Assembly: GCA_019915135.1 (NCBI GenBank)
Contig: JAHLMK010000015.1
Coordinates: 992,001 to 1,056,000, forward strand
Direction of reading: 5' to 3'
Length of the DNA: 64,000 bases
From: Strobilurus pachycystidiatus
Lineage: Eukaryota; Basidiomycota; Agaricomycetes; Agaricales; Physalacriaceae
The notes beneath the pieces are model-generated. The model did not search any database, had not been told where the DNA came from, and worked only from the letters and a program-made list of their open reading frames with translations. Below are positions 20,628 through 31,839 of this stretch, one piece after another. A program made the translations under genes and the position numbers. Each line of letters begins with the position of its first letter. The first letter of the stretch is position 1.

Positions 20628-22203
20628 TCGGGGATTGTCCACAAAAAGAAAAAGAGATGGCTTCGGAATTAGCATGATGGTAGCTGATGACGACGTTGAG
20701 AAGGCTCGGGGATGATTTGGTAGCAGAAACAGCTCTGCTATGAACAAAGTCGCCTTGTAACAGCTACGGGATCCATGCGACATTAGAGACCTCTGGGATT
20801 GGTGGCTTTCAAGGTTCCGGGATTGATCGCGACGTTGGCAGGGCTCCGCTCCGGGATCGGCGGCGAGTGAGACTGGGATCCGGGATCGCCTGTGAATGGA
20901 GAGGGCTCGGGGATGACATTGAGAGGGCTCGGGGATCGTGAGCGAAATAGAATGAATCTGGGATTGGCGCTCACCTTGAGAGGGCTCGGGGATCGGTGGC
21001 GAGTGAGACTGGGATCCGGGATCGCCTGTGAATGGAGAGGGCTCGGGGATGACATTGAGAGGGCTCGGGGATCGTGAGCGAAATAGAATGAATCTGGGAT
21101 TGGCGCTCACCTTGAGAGGGCTCGGGGATCGGTGGCGAGTGAGACTGGGATCCGGGATTGTCTGTGAATAGAGAATGCTCGGGGATTGTGAATGTAAGCG
21201 TCAGCTCCGGGATTCCTGGCGAAACCGAAAGGGCTTGGGGATTGTGAGCGAGATATGACGGATCTAGGATTGACGCTCACATCAAGAAGGCTCTGGGACT
21301 GTCCAGGATCCATGGCGACATTGAGAGGGCTCGGGGATCGTGAGCGAAATAGAATGAATCTGGGATTGACGCTCACATTCAGAAGGCTCTGGGATTCTGA
21401 ACGAGTATGCTCCCGTGTGGGTGGCGACATTGAGAGGGCTCAGGGATGATGAGCAAGATAAAACGGATCTGGGATTGGGGCTCACATTGAGAGGGCTCGG
21501 GGATTGCGAACGCGAACGCTCCATGACGCGTGGCGACATTGAGAGGGCTCGGGGATCATGAGTGAACTGAGATGCATCTGGGATCGGTTAGCTCACCTTG
21601 GGAGGGCTCGGGGATTGGTGGCGAGTGAGACTGGGTCCGGGATCTGCGAGTGGATGCGGAAGGCTCGGGGATCGCGAATGAGAGAGAAAGGGTCTGGGAT
21701 TGTCAGCGACATTGGAAGGGCTTGGGGATCGTGAGTGAAATAGGATAGGTCTGGGATTAACACTGACCTTGGAAGGGCTTGGGGATCGGTCACTGTGAAG
21801 AGCAGGTTGGGGATCTATGAGCTGTCATGGCTCAGGCATTCAAGGAGGAGCTCACCTTGAAAGAGCTCGGGGATTGTGCGCGTAAGGAGAGAGTGCCGGG
21901 ATTCAGGTGAATGCACATCGAGCTGGGAGAGGAAGGGAGCTCTGGGATAGTCAATAGAGAGTCGCTTCGGGAATTGAGAGGGAGCTCACCTCTATAGGCC
22001 TCGGGGATTCCAAGCCAGGGATTTAAGAGGTATGAACAAAACGCAAGGCCGGGGATATATGCGCTAGCCTGGCGCGGGCTCCGGGATTGCGTGAGAGGGA
22101 AGAACGGGGTCCGGGATTTGTGCGGTTAAGGAATGGGGAGCCAAGAGCTCGGGGATTTGAGCGGATGGAACAGGCCGCCAGACCAGCTGGGGCTCGGGGA
22201 TTG
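20628..22203. repeat. Degenerate GGGAT-core minisatellite array, ~1.6 kb
   Basis: About 50 copies of a GGGAT core occur, mostly as CTCGGGGATY or CTGGGATTG, usually 20-36 nt apart. Recurrent companions are TTGAGAGGG, GAGCGAAATAGAATGAATC and GGCGAGTGAGACTGGGATCC. Inside it one 136-bp block is repeated nearly exactly (from 20881 and from 21017). All minus-strand frames stay open for long runs only because the repeat lacks stops; the resulting NPRALS/IPEPSP text is repeat translation, not a protein family. The array lies just upstream of the F-box gene start. Confidence 0.85.
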
Positions 22204-23674
22204 TACATGGTGGTCACTCGCAGAGCCAGATCCCGGACACAAATCTACGCAAACACTGCTCTCTCGCTGCTCTCACACATCGCAAAAGGCTCATTCTGTG
22301 CGTTGTATTCTGTGTCTAACGGACGATTGTTCAGGTACTGAACGTCTGGTAGTTCGGTTTCAGAACGATATCCATAGTACTGTCTATCTGTCAAACAAAT
22401 ACCTTTGAAGTTCGGGTGAAGCTTCGCCTGATTCTTGGTCAACAAAATGGAATCTCCAGTACGCTCTGCGACCTTCTCGGTGACCGGTAAATTTGCTGTT
22501 TACCACCAGCCTCGTGTTGAACTCATGGACACGGACATTGACTTTGCGAATCCATTGGACCCGTCCGTCTGGCAAGAGACCGATGCCGTGATTTCCAAGG
22601 CGACGTACCGCCAGTGTGTGTTTCAATTATGCGTTGACCTCACTTTGCCCCTCAATAATAACGTTGAAGCCTTCAGGCCCTCTATGTCAGCCACGAAAAA
22701 ACATAGATATGTACATCAGTTTGCCTCTTCTGATGAACTCATCTTGACTCTGTCGGCCTTTGTCTTGTGTTTTCCCACCCGGAAGACCTCAGAATGACGC
22801 GCCGTCCGACGGCTGTCTAGCGCTTCTATAGGTGGCGCAAATGGATGGGCCCAGGGTCCGCAAAAATGCAATAAATCAAATCTCTCCATCGGACCAACAA
22901 CTCGGTGCCGATATGCCACCTTCTGCGGACCATGCCCCGGACCCGATTGCTGCAGAGAATCGGCGCCTCTGAAGTGTTGACAACGAAGTGGATGCTAAAG
23001 CACTTAAGGCTGGCACGGTGAACGATTCTGAACACTCAACGTTTGAAGGAGTGCGCGGATATCTTTTCTCTTTCTATGCCCTCGGCGACATCAACATACC
23101 GCAGGGGGTGTTGTCTTCGCTTTGGGGCCGCATTGACAGATGGACGACGTACCGTCTGTGGGTTGCGTTAGACACCTCGGTCATCCTTCCGGAGCGCTCT
23201 TGGTGTGGGCTACTATCACGAGGTAGGAGGGGGCAACAAGATCCAAAGTTGCTGTGGCTGACAACGATGACTAGTGGAAAGCTTCTGGCTTAGTCTGTTT
23301 TCGGTCCGATTTGAGTCGCGACACAGTGGTCACATTCTGGAATGTCCTCCTGCGTCTTGACCTTCTGGATGTGCTCTATATGCTTGGAACACAGTCTTTG
23401 CAACTCATGACTGAAATAAAGACTGGAAAGCTGCGTGGAAAACCCGTCCGACTTGGACCGGAAGGCAAAACAGCATTGGAGGACGTCAGCTGGAGCCAAA
23501 CTTGACATGGATCTCGTAAATGAAAGAAGCTCTGCAAAGAAGATGCAGGCTGATGCGAGGATCGATGCCCAAAACGGGCGATGGGTGACAGCAATAAGAA
23601 AGAGATAAACAGCAAACCGCCGCTCTTCTAATTCCTACCCAAACACCGTCACCACCATCCCGTTGCTGTCCCCG
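22204..23674. other. Mostly unannotated 1.5 kb
   Basis: Apart from the weak candidate at 22447-22797, only short open frames are visible. Two (22988-23293 and 23311-23505, plus strand) have fairly natural composition but no recognised motif and no clear splice partner. This could be one decayed gene. Confidence 0.4.
22447..22797 (+). CDS. Weak hypothetical ORF
   Basis: An ATG-started frame begins MESPVRSATFSVTGKFAVYH and continues with an acidic stretch (MDTDIDFANPLDPSVWQE). A GTGTGTGTTT donor-like site within it suggests that only the first part may be exonic. No family recognised. Confidence 0.25.
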   Translation: MESPVRSATFSVTGKFAVYHQPRVELMDTDIDFANPLDPSVWQETDAVISKATYRQCVFQLCVDLTLPLNNNVEAFRPSMSATKKHRYVHQFASSDELILTLSAFVLCFPTRKTSE

Positions 23675-24940
23675 ATGGCGTCCACTCGTTCCAGTATCCC
23701 TTTCTCCATCGACGAGTTCGCCACCCTAGTCGAGTCCGCGCTCGACCTGGACCACGAGCCCGATGTCTCCATCCATCTACCGCCTCCATCCCCGCCCTCT
23801 TCATCGCGTATCTCCTGTGCATCCTCGCGCCGCCCTACCTCGACGTCTACCGTCTTCTCCAAGTTCAGACAGCTGGTCTCTCCGCCCCGCCCGAGGCATG
23901 AACGCGTCGAGAGGGACCGTGACGGCAAAGAAATGCCTATCCCGACAGTCTCTCTCATGGCGCCCGGGCCAAAAGACATTGTGCCGTTCCTCCCGCTCGC
24001 CTCCCGACATGAGCTCGAAGCCAAGCTGGCAGGCGGATACTACAGGCCCGAGTCAGTCTTTTCCACCGAATACAGCATGAGCTCGGTACAGTCCTCCCCG
24101 ACGACCCCCACATTCCCTCTCACTCCAACCTATACCGACTCTGTCTACAGCAGAGCGGAAGTTGCTTCGGCCACTGACCAGCTTGGTGATCCGTTCGCCA
24201 AGGGCTCGGTCCAAATTGTTAGTGTTACCCCACCCAAATCTATCTCCCGGCCGCGAACACGTCCCCCTCCTCTCAACATCTATGCTCCTCCTTCGTGCCC
24301 CCTCCCAAGCCCGCCCGCCACTCCCTCCCCTTCGCGAACCAGTTCTAACAGCTCATGTTATCGTCGTCATCCCTATGCACCCACGGATTGGAAGCTTGAC
24401 CTGCCTGTCACGCAGTACATCGAATGCCCGCCTCCCAACCCTCTCAGTCCGCGTTGGCGTGGCACTCACAAGCGCACCGGCTCGCCCTTCCCTCTCACGC
24501 TCACGCTGCATGACGCCTCCCGGTATGACACGCGTCTGACGCGAGAAACCAGTGCGAAAGTCATCGCTTCGGAGCCCATCCCCATCGAACACGAGAGGAA
24601 CTGGGTTGACATGACCGACTCCGATGAGGAAGTCGAGTCTGATGAGTCGATGGACGGCGGTATGGTGACACCCGTTCGCCACCTCTCGCCAAGGCGGTGT
24701 CATTCTGATTCGGAGTTGAGCACGCCGGTGCAGCTCAACTTCCCGCTCACGGTACAACCGCGCTCGTGTTTTGAGGACGACGACGACGACGCGCAGACAG
24801 CATATTACAGCGCTCGTTCAAGTTTGTATTCTCAGTGTTCTCGGTTTTGGTGGGCTTCTTTGCTTTTGCTCTTTTCATGGTCTGACATCCCAGCAGATTG
24901 CTCTCGAATTGTCTACTCCCAAGCTATCGATATACTATAG
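23675..24940 (+). CDS. Ser/Pro-rich disordered protein
   Basis: The frame from MASTRSSIPFSIDEFATLVE runs to 24940. A 75-nt segment (24822-24896; GTTTGTAT...CTGACATCCCAGCAG, with a good branch site) encodes an odd Trp/Leu-rich insert and is almost certainly an in-frame intron, leaving 396 aa ending NCSRIVYSQAIDIL. The protein has many SP/TP sites, a Pro-rich centre, and acidic runs (DMTDSDEEVESDESMD; EDDDDDAQ). It has no recognised domain and is probably an intrinsically disordered regulatory or scaffold protein. Start chosen at the first true ATG of the frame; the next gene on the same strand starts 3.7 kb on. Confidence 0.6.
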   Translation: MASTRSSIPFSIDEFATLVESALDLDHEPDVSIHLPPPSPPSSSRISCASSRRPTSTSTVFSKFRQLVSPPRPRHERVERDRDGKEMPIPTVSLMAPGPKDIVPFLPLASRHELEAKLAGGYYRPESVFSTEYSMSSVQSSPTTPTFPLTPTYTDSVYSRAEVASATDQLGDPFAKGSVQIVSVTPPKSISRPRTRPPPLNIYAPPSCPLPSPPATPSPSRTSSNSSCYRRHPYAPTDWKLDLPVTQYIECPPPNPLSPRWRGTHKRTGSPFPLTLTLHDASRYDTRLTRETSAKVIASEPIPIEHERNWVDMTDSDEEVESDESMDGGMVTPVRHLSPRRCHSDSELSTPVQLNFPLTVQPRSCFEDDDDDAQTAYYSARSSLYSQCSRFWWASLLLLFSWSDIPADCSRIVYSQAIDIL

Positions 24941-25131
24941 TCCCTGTCTCCCTATCTTATTCTTATGGTAATCTTCCCAAAAGCTTTCTGTCCTGCATTT
25001 AGCTCTTTTCACCGCCTCCGGCTTTTGAATATGCTATACCCAAATCCAGCTCTCGCATTCTACCTGCTGTCGAATACTGTCCTTACTGTTGTGTCGATGT
25101 ATCGGTTGTACACACTCTTTGATATCCTTCT

Positions 25132-25467
25132 CTAATAACGGTCGTTTATAATCTGTAAAAAGCGTGGCTCTAATATCGAAATGAAATGTTGCACAATGCA
25201 ACTTGTTGACGGAAATACCCCGCTCGAGCCGGTGGATGGAATTTCACTACTTACGATAGTTGCGATCAGTTGAACACGCCACGCCACATCTCGGGTCATC
25301 ATCGAGGGATTCCGGGTGTGGACGAGACGGAGAGCTGTGAAAGGATCCAGCGCTTCACTAAGCCGTGTCGGTTCGGATGCGAGGAGATCAAGGTCCGGCA
25401 TGAACGTGGTAACAGAGACATATACCGAGCAGTCCTTGCAAGAAATCAGGAAGGAAATTCACTGACC
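25132..25467 (-). CDS. 3' part of an unrecognised gene
   Basis: Exon 25132-25434 is preceded by a short GT-AG intron (25435-25466, only 32 nt) and an upstream exon ending at 25467. Across the junction it reads NPAILYIPE/DCSVYVSVTTF, then MPDLDLLASEPTRLSEALDP and HTRNPSMMTRDVAWRV. The text is coherent and protein-like. A strong GTAAGTAG donor follows ATI, so the real 3' end may lie in another exon to the left. The 5' exons could not be fixed. I do not recognise the family. It lies downstream of MRE11 on the same strand. Confidence 0.4.
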
Positions 25468-25636
25468 TCTGGGATATAGAGTATGGCTGGGTTTGTTGGC
25501 AACGGAGCACTAGCTGCCCAGGAGATTTACATACGCCACACAAGGTAAATCAAGCGACGGCATCGGGAGCGACGCGCTCCCGGCCGGAGTAGATACATTC
25601 TGTCAGATTGCTACATGATATTGGTACAGAGAGCGT

Positions 25637-28382
25637 TCAAGGTGAGTTATGCGAGCGAGCAAGATTAGTCAGAGTCGGATTCCTGTCGCAGGCATTAGGG
25701 AAACGAATGGAAAACTCAGACATGCCTACACTTACTATGGTGATTTTCCCTCTGGCTTTAGTCGCCGCTGCTCTCGATGAGCGGCCAGCGGGAGCGAAAG
25801 ATAGTTGAGATTGTTTGGCCGCTGAAGCTGCCGGTGCTTTCTTCTTGGCTGGCGCCTTCTTCGTCTGAGTTTGACTATTGAACGTTCAGTCAGTCTGGGA
25901 ACTCAATATCGAGAATCATAGCCCTATCTCACCTAAGCACCGCTGCCCTCCCAGTGCGCTTCTTGGGAGCGGGTTCTGGCTCCTCATCATCGTCTTCGAT
26001 GTCGTCGTCGTCCGGTATCTCGATGACTTCCGCGTCGTCAGAGTCCGTGTCGGCCTTCTTCTTGCCCCGTCCTTTGGCCGGTGCTTTTTTAGCAGGGGCT
26101 TTCTTGGGTGCTGCTTTCGCGGGGGCTTTCTTTGCTGCAGGAGCCTTCTTCTTGGGCGGGGGTGCCGGTTCATCAGAGTCAAAGTCGCAGCCGGCTACGC
26201 CTCCGCCTGCTCCTGCATCCACGTCGATGTCCATCATCATAGAGTCTTCTGAAGGTGCGTCAGATTCTTCTGCTCTTGCCTTGCCCTTGCCCTAATGATG
26301 CATCAATTCGCTTGAAAGACACTGTTAGACAGTGAATAGCACCTTTGATTTGGATGTCTTGGCCTGAGCAGCATTTTCGAAATACTCCTTCTCCTGCTGT
26401 TCCTTCGCTTTCATGAGCTGAAGGACAGATTAATGGTGATCTACGCTGCACAGACAGGATTCGGCTTACAACGTCATCTAGATCCTCTTCGTCGATTTCG
26501 CCAGCGTCTCCGTTGGCTCTGACACCTTTCATCATGGACTTCAGAACCTTTCCTACGTGTCTGAAATACGATCAGCATGGGGAACAGACAGACAGATAAC
26601 CTGGAAGGCACTCACGTCTGAATGGCGTGTGTATCATCTTTCTCGACGAACATCTGGATAGCATCCGACATCCCATTCTCGCCCAATAACTGAGGCTCCT
26701 GCGCAGCCAGATACTCCTTGACCAAAGTCGCCACACGGACCTTGGCAAGCTTCTCAGATGCCGTCATATCAGGATCGTCGATACTCAGCTCTGGCTGGTC
26801 GACGGACACTTTTCCAGCCCGAGTCGACTTCTTGGACCGGCTGAATACCAACAGATCCCGAGGATTCGCGATACGGCCTTGGAACTCCTGCCCGAAGCGA
26901 ATAGGATTCGACATCTCCGAAACACCAGTCGTGTCCACCTTCAGGCGGACCAAGGGAAGCATACGCGGCATCTCTGGCTCACCCTCGTTCAGCGCACGCG
27001 CGGTGCGCTCGTCCCAAATTTCGTTCCCCCTCTGGATGAGCTCGTTGACTTTTCCTTTGAGGTATTTGTTAATCGCAAGTTGGTCATTGAGCTCGAAGCC
27101 ATTCTCTTCAGCGACGTCTCTGATGCATACTTCTTCGATGACGAAGGGGCGAACAGTGCGCAAAGGGAGTGGCGTCAGTTCGAAGTCTTTGCCCTGGACC
27201 TTGACCAGCGCGACGTGCTTTTCTAGCGATTCGCCATCTGCAAGAGAAGTGGCAACCGATGAGCCTGGCTGAGTGATGTAGTAGTTTTTCCCCGCCACTG
27301 GTTCGGGGACGATTCGGCAGTCGTGCTCGTGGCCCCATACGACAAGGTTCACGCTGTCGTCAAACATTCCCTCCGGAACAGACTCTTGGGGGCCATGTTT
27401 GACACTGCATCGGCTTGAGTATGGAGTTTCTTCACAAATGATAAGCCATCTTACCGGTTTTGATGTAAGAGTAAGATATTGAACCAATCGTCCTTGTTCT
27501 TGGGCATAAACATGCGTACTCGGTTGCTTCTGAGTTCAAAGTGCATACGTGCGTCCTTGACATTGCCAATGCCGTACATGCCAAGGTGAGTGTTCCCTTT
27601 GCGAAGCAACACTGGCCGGACCGCGATACCTGTCGTTGGAGCTTCTGCGTCTGACATGGGGAGGTCGATCTTGCCCATATAATTCAAGAGACCTGTGACC
27701 GAGAGCACATCGAGTGCACATAGCGCACCCTCCTGTGAGAGAGTCAGTTGAGGTTCATTTAGAAAAAGCGCACTCACAGCACCAGCGCCTTGAGGATCGT
27801 CGTGGTTGCCATGTATTGAGAAGACTGGTATGCTGACGTTGAAGTTTGGATCTTCGTAGTTCACAGCTGGGAACCTAATTAACGTGATAAGAGATATTCA
27901 ACGCGTCGACGGAGACTCCACATACGAGAATCCATCAGCTTTCCCTTCGTCCGGATCGCTTAGTAGCTCAATCTGAATGGGCTTGTCGCCTAGTGTGTAT
28001 TCGCGTAGAAGGGCAATGGTACTATAGAGACAGCTTCTTGACGGTTTGTTTTCGTGAAAGAGATCACCAGCCAAGAGGATGAAATCGACCTAAAAGCCAC
28101 TTGAGCGCTTGGTGCAGGGCTGTGGCGCGCCTAGCCGTACCTCATTTTTCACCGCGAGCTGTAGGATTTCGCGGAAGGTGTTTACCGAGTCTTGCCCGCG
28201 TAAAGGATCCCGTTCGAGATAGCCTATGTGGTTATCTGTTGCTAGCAGTATTTTGATGGTGTCGTCCGGGACTGCGAGCAAGAGTCATTCAGATAATTGA
28301 ATGCAATAAGAATGGAGGCACCCATACATTCGTTGCGAATTCCTGTCGATGCAGGCGAGCCGCGCTCTGTGTATTCGTCCAT
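25637..28382 (-). CDS. MRE11: MRE11 double-strand break repair nuclease
   Basis: Ten exons: 28328-28382, 28141-28271, 27926-28089, 27778-27874, 27455-27732, 26616-27404, 26470-26560, 26343-26417, 25933-26291, 25637-25874; all introns are 45-58 nt and the frame closes at 758 aa. Phosphoesterase motifs: [10 protein letters not shown] (D31, H33), [14 protein letters not shown] (D71), [13 protein letters not shown] (N140, H141), LLLHQNRVKHG, and WGHEHDC (H267, H269), i.e. the full metal-binding set. The MRE11 capping region follows ([12 protein letters not shown]). The C-terminus has acidic blocks flanking a linker-histone-like KKAPAKKAP run. MRE11 with RAD50 and NBS1/XRS2 resects DNA breaks in the nucleus. 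The last exon could be extended by splicing at GTAAGTGT after KARGKITI, so the final 25 or so residues are uncertain. Confidence 0.95.
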
Positions 28383-28598
28383 TCTGGAAGCAGATGGTGG
28401 TGGAATGAACGAAACGCGCAGGGGACGCGTAGGAAGTGTACAAAAAATCCCGTGATCTCCGCATGCAACACTTTTCCGCATAATCGACACCTGCCTCCTC
28501 CCACATCACCCTGTTCATGCTCTTACTCTGACAACTCTCTTAATTCGCCGTCTTTTTTGCTCTTCAATCCCGGCTCCCCGCTCTCAATATCGCCCTCC

Positions 28599-29906
28599 AT
28601 GAGTCCTCAAAATACCTCCAAACCCGCCGCGCGAGGCATGGTTGTGCGTCCATTTTTTCCGATAAGTGTGCAGTGGCCGACCCATAAACGAACAGGTTGG
28701 TGTCGTAGTCTTCTACCTAGTGGCGGCCTTGTCGGTACGTGGTTGCTGTCCTCTTTGTGGCCTTCGAGCTGACCTACTCCTCTGCTGTAGATGGTCATGG
28801 CGTACGTGTAGCCAGGTCGTTGCTGGCTTATCCTGACAACCCCCACAGTAACAAATGGGTTCTCAGCACAACGACAACTCCACTCTTTTTCTTGCAAACG
28901 CAGCTCCTCATCGCTGTCGTTCTCTTCCTCGTCTCGGACATCATGCGCTTCCTGCCGGACAGACTCACCTTCGATATGAAAACATGCAAGGGACTCGTGC
29001 CCATGGTCGGCTTGAATGTTATCGGTCTCAGGTGCGTACGCTGCGCATGGTCCCATCGTCTACTTTATTAATAAGTTTCTTGCAGTTTCAGCAACTACAC
29101 GCTCAAATACGTGGATGCCTCCTTCTACCAGGTTGCCAGAGGACTGGTCTTGCCCTTCACCGTCGCGACGTCCTTCGTGGTACTCCATTCCCGCCCGTCC
29201 CTCGCTATCATCAGTGCTTGTACCATCGTCACCCTCGGCTTCTTTATTGGCGTTTTCCTTGACGGCACACCGGTGTCACTCATCGGTATCAGTTTCGGTG
29301 TCGTCAGTTCTGGCATCACCGCCATACACTCAGTTGTCATCAAGCAAAGTCTTAACGTCGTGAACGGCAGCGCGCTGCTTCTCTCTTGGTACACCAACCT
29401 GCTCAGCGCCATCGTCTTGTGTCCCCTGATCATTCTCGTTGGCGAAGGAGGGGATGTCTTCAAACTGCTCTTCGGAACCGACGAGATTACCAGGACCGAC
29501 GGCGGTTTGAGCGCCTTTGGGACCTTCCTCTGGGGCTCTGCCATTACTGGCGCCCTCGGGTTCATGATGAGCATTGCCAGTCTGCTCTCCATTAAGGTTA
29601 CCTCGCCCATTACCCACATGGTCTCATCGGCCGTACGCGGCGTTGCAGCGTCCGTGCTGGGTGTGTGGCTGTTCAACGATATCATCACAACGTAAGTCCT
29701 CATCCCTCAACGGGTTATATTCGCCTAACGTCGGCCACTTTAGTGGACGTGCCTCGTCAATAGCCACCATTCTGTTCGGCTCGATATACTACACTTGGGT
29801 GAAACACCGAGAGTCTCAGCAGGCGCCTTCGAAAGAGTACGAGCGTGTCGCCATGGAGGATGTAGAGGCGGGGTTGAGAAAGAGCCCAGAGACGAAACCG
29901 GAATAG
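28599..29906 (+). CDS. Nucleotide-sugar transporter, GDP-fucose (SLC35C) type
   Basis: Six exons: 28599-28643, 28696-28734, 28791-28801 (an 11-nt exon), 28849-29031, 29086-29691, 29744-29906, giving 348 aa. The spliced start reads GVVVFYLVAALSMVMANKWV, the first membrane helix and SMVxxNKW motif of the triose-phosphate/nucleotide-sugar transporter superfamily. FSNYTLKYVDASFYQVARGL resembles the SLC35C1 GDP-fucose transporter signature (KYVxxxFYxVxRxL). About nine or ten hydrophobic helices follow, with a hydrophilic cytosolic tail rich in Glu and Lys. It would exchange GDP-sugar for GMP in the Golgi membrane. The exact substrate is inferred from similarity only. It is divergent from MRE11, with 216 bp between start codons. 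Confidence 0.8.
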
Positions 29907-30407
29907 ACGGCGACCACGCATTGAACGAGCTGTCCTGTATACCTATATACATTAGACGCATCGCTATACACTGGGAACGCTTTAATTTAAATATGTGTTT
30001 TGGAACTAGTGACTTAGTCGTGGAATCAGTCAGACAGATACCTGGACGGACTGTTGTAGTCTCTTTTGAACGAGCGGTCGCTTGCTTGTGCCGATGCAAA
30101 TAGGCAGCAGGTCGGTACATGCTTCCGAGTGAACTTTCAGTTCTGACGCAAAAGCTTTCCGCTATCATAAGGTTTGGATTGGGCATTACAGTGGCACATG
30201 AGACAAGGCCCAAGTTGCGAAGTAAGAGCATTCAGTGTAGATATAGACGGATGCCGGCACCCTGACAAGAGAAGTATTAGATACTGAAGTCCCAACAACT
30301 ACTCGAACTACATATAAAAACACCGGGGCGTCGCCGTAGGATTAGAAAGGGGACGCAAAACTGAACCACAGCCATTCAAAAAATGCCACCCGGGCTCGTA
30401 ATGGAGA
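29907..30407. other. Intergenic, nothing seen
   Basis: This is the space between two converging genes. It contains AT-rich stretches consistent with 3' ends, and no coding signal. Confidence 0.5.
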
Positions 30408-30743
30408 TCAAGGCGCAGCCCCAGCCTGTACAACGAGCGACGGAAAGGGTGAAGCTCCCAGCTCGTTAGCGCAATCGCTCGATCCAGAGTCGAAGTTGCC
30501 GTTCTGTACACAGGATTTGGAATGAATTGCGCACAGAAGAAGAGTGGATGAACCCACAGTGAAGTATGTGCAGAGGCGGGCTACTGGATAGGTGCAGCTC
30601 ACGAAGCCATCGTCTGTGATGCCGGCGGCGGCGAGGGCCGAACTAGCTTTATCCGTCCTCGGGCAGGTAAACTCAACAGCAATGCTGAAGGTGAGGCCCA
30701 AGATGAGGAGGAAGAAGGTAATATTGGGACGTGTCATGGTCAA
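30408..30743 (-). CDS. Small secreted cysteine-patterned protein, single repeat
   Basis: Two exons, 30558-30743 and 30408-30503, with a 54-nt intron that is in frame and free of stops; spliced length 93 aa. An N-terminal hydrophobic signal peptide (NITFFLLILGLTFSIA) is followed by one repeat: CPRTDKASSALAAAG, DGFVSCTYPVARLCTYF, intron, NGNFDSGSSDCA. The three-repeat gene at 36104-36968 has the same pattern and its first repeat has an intron at the same point. The family is a basidiomycete small secreted protein type of unknown function, probably at the cell surface or in the medium. A TATAAAG lies 118 bp upstream. Confidence 0.6.
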   Translation of the reverse strand: MTMTRPNITFFLLILGLTFSIAVEFTCPRTDKASSALAAAGITDDGFVSCTYPVARLCTYFTVGSSTLLLCAIHSKSCVQNGNFDSGSSDCANELGASPFPSLVVQAGAAP

Positions 30744-31839
30744 TCAACGTTGAAGAGTGTAAGGATGGAGTCGAGAAAATTCAGATGCGAGCACAAATGT
30801 CAAAGGATAACGACAGGCCTTGGTGGGGTAGCTTGAGACCAGTCATAGTACAACAGTAGCCTTTATACTTGACCAAGTCCTATCAAATCTCTGGTTCGAA
30901 TGGTAAGAATGTCTGACTCAGCGCGTCGTTAGGCAGGTGGGGTATGATCAACGCCACCAGCATCATTGCGGTCACCAAACGAAATTCAAAGTGTATGGGA
31001 ACCGAGCGCTTCGAAGTCGTGAAACAAAGCCCGGCGTATTCAGTCGAGAAACAACACAGAGTTTGCGCGAACAGAAGGGTTTTTAAATTCCAAGCGCAAT
31101 CGTAGGACCAGAGCATGTCATCCAATGCGGGGCTGGCATGTAGTTCCCATTTACTAGACTCGTTGAAGGTCGATGTGGCCTAGGCTTCTATATACGGAGC
31201 CTTAACCGAAGGATACGACTCCGAGAACTTGGACAATGTTTTGGCCCGAGGTTGACCCCGGATTCATCTTCCGAGTACCATTTCCTGCGCCACAAGAGTC
31301 CTGAAAAGCGCATTAGTCAGTCTGAGGGAAGTACTTTCACCTTCTGCAAGCCCTTGCTCGCCTGAGGCAATGCCCACTTTTCCCCTTCTCATCGGAGCAG
31401 GACGTTTCCTCGCGATCGGTGTACTCTCTTATAATCTGCCGCTGGCGCGAAATTGGTGAAAGGTAAAACATGGGTGCACAGGAAGCACATTGAAAGGACA
31501 GCATCAACAGGAAGGGCTGTTCGGCAATGTTGATTCGATTCGAGTCGACGAATAGCGCCTCGTGAATGTACGTGTCCGTTGGAAGCGGTCGTCTATTCGG
31601 AACGAAAGAAAGGAATGGTTCCGAACTGCGCAATTCATGGTACCGATACTGACGGCCTGTGAGTTGCTCGAATCCAAATCGGCAGCACAACGCGCAAGAA
31701 GCGCGCACTAAGAACCGAAGGGATGAAGCCTTGAACGATGTCCCAGTTCAGAGTTCAAGTTTGAAGTCTAGGAGAATAAATGCGTTGGATATCTTACAGA
31801 CACCATCGTCGACAGTAGTGTCAACCAAAATACATCAGC
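30744..31839. other. Intergenic with one weak ORF
   Basis: A minus-strand frame at 31337-31708 (containing RYHELRSSEPFLSFVPNRRP) has natural composition and might be a relic 3' exon of another gene, but no start, partner exon or family was found. The rest shows nothing, apart from the promoter of the small secreted gene (TATAAAG on the minus strand at 30861-30867). Confidence 0.4.
30861..30867 (-). promoter_or_regulatory. TATA box of small secreted protein gene
   Basis: TATAAAG on the minus strand, about 118 bp upstream of the ATG at 30743. Confidence 0.35.

Noticed and set aside
20619..21793. Long minus-strand open frames rich in NPRALS/IPEPSP
   Set aside because: They arise because the GGGAT repeat lacks stop codons on that strand. 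All frames behave alike, there is no start context, and the text follows the DNA repeat.
20628..22203. Spaced repeats as a CRISPR array or telomere
   Set aside because: Unit and spacer lengths vary, the core is only ~8 nt, the host is a eukaryote, and GGGATT is not the TTAGGG telomere unit.
30883..31125. 80-aa minus-strand frame upstream of the small secreted gene
   Set aside because: No motif or splice partner; lies in the promoter region of the neighbouring gene.
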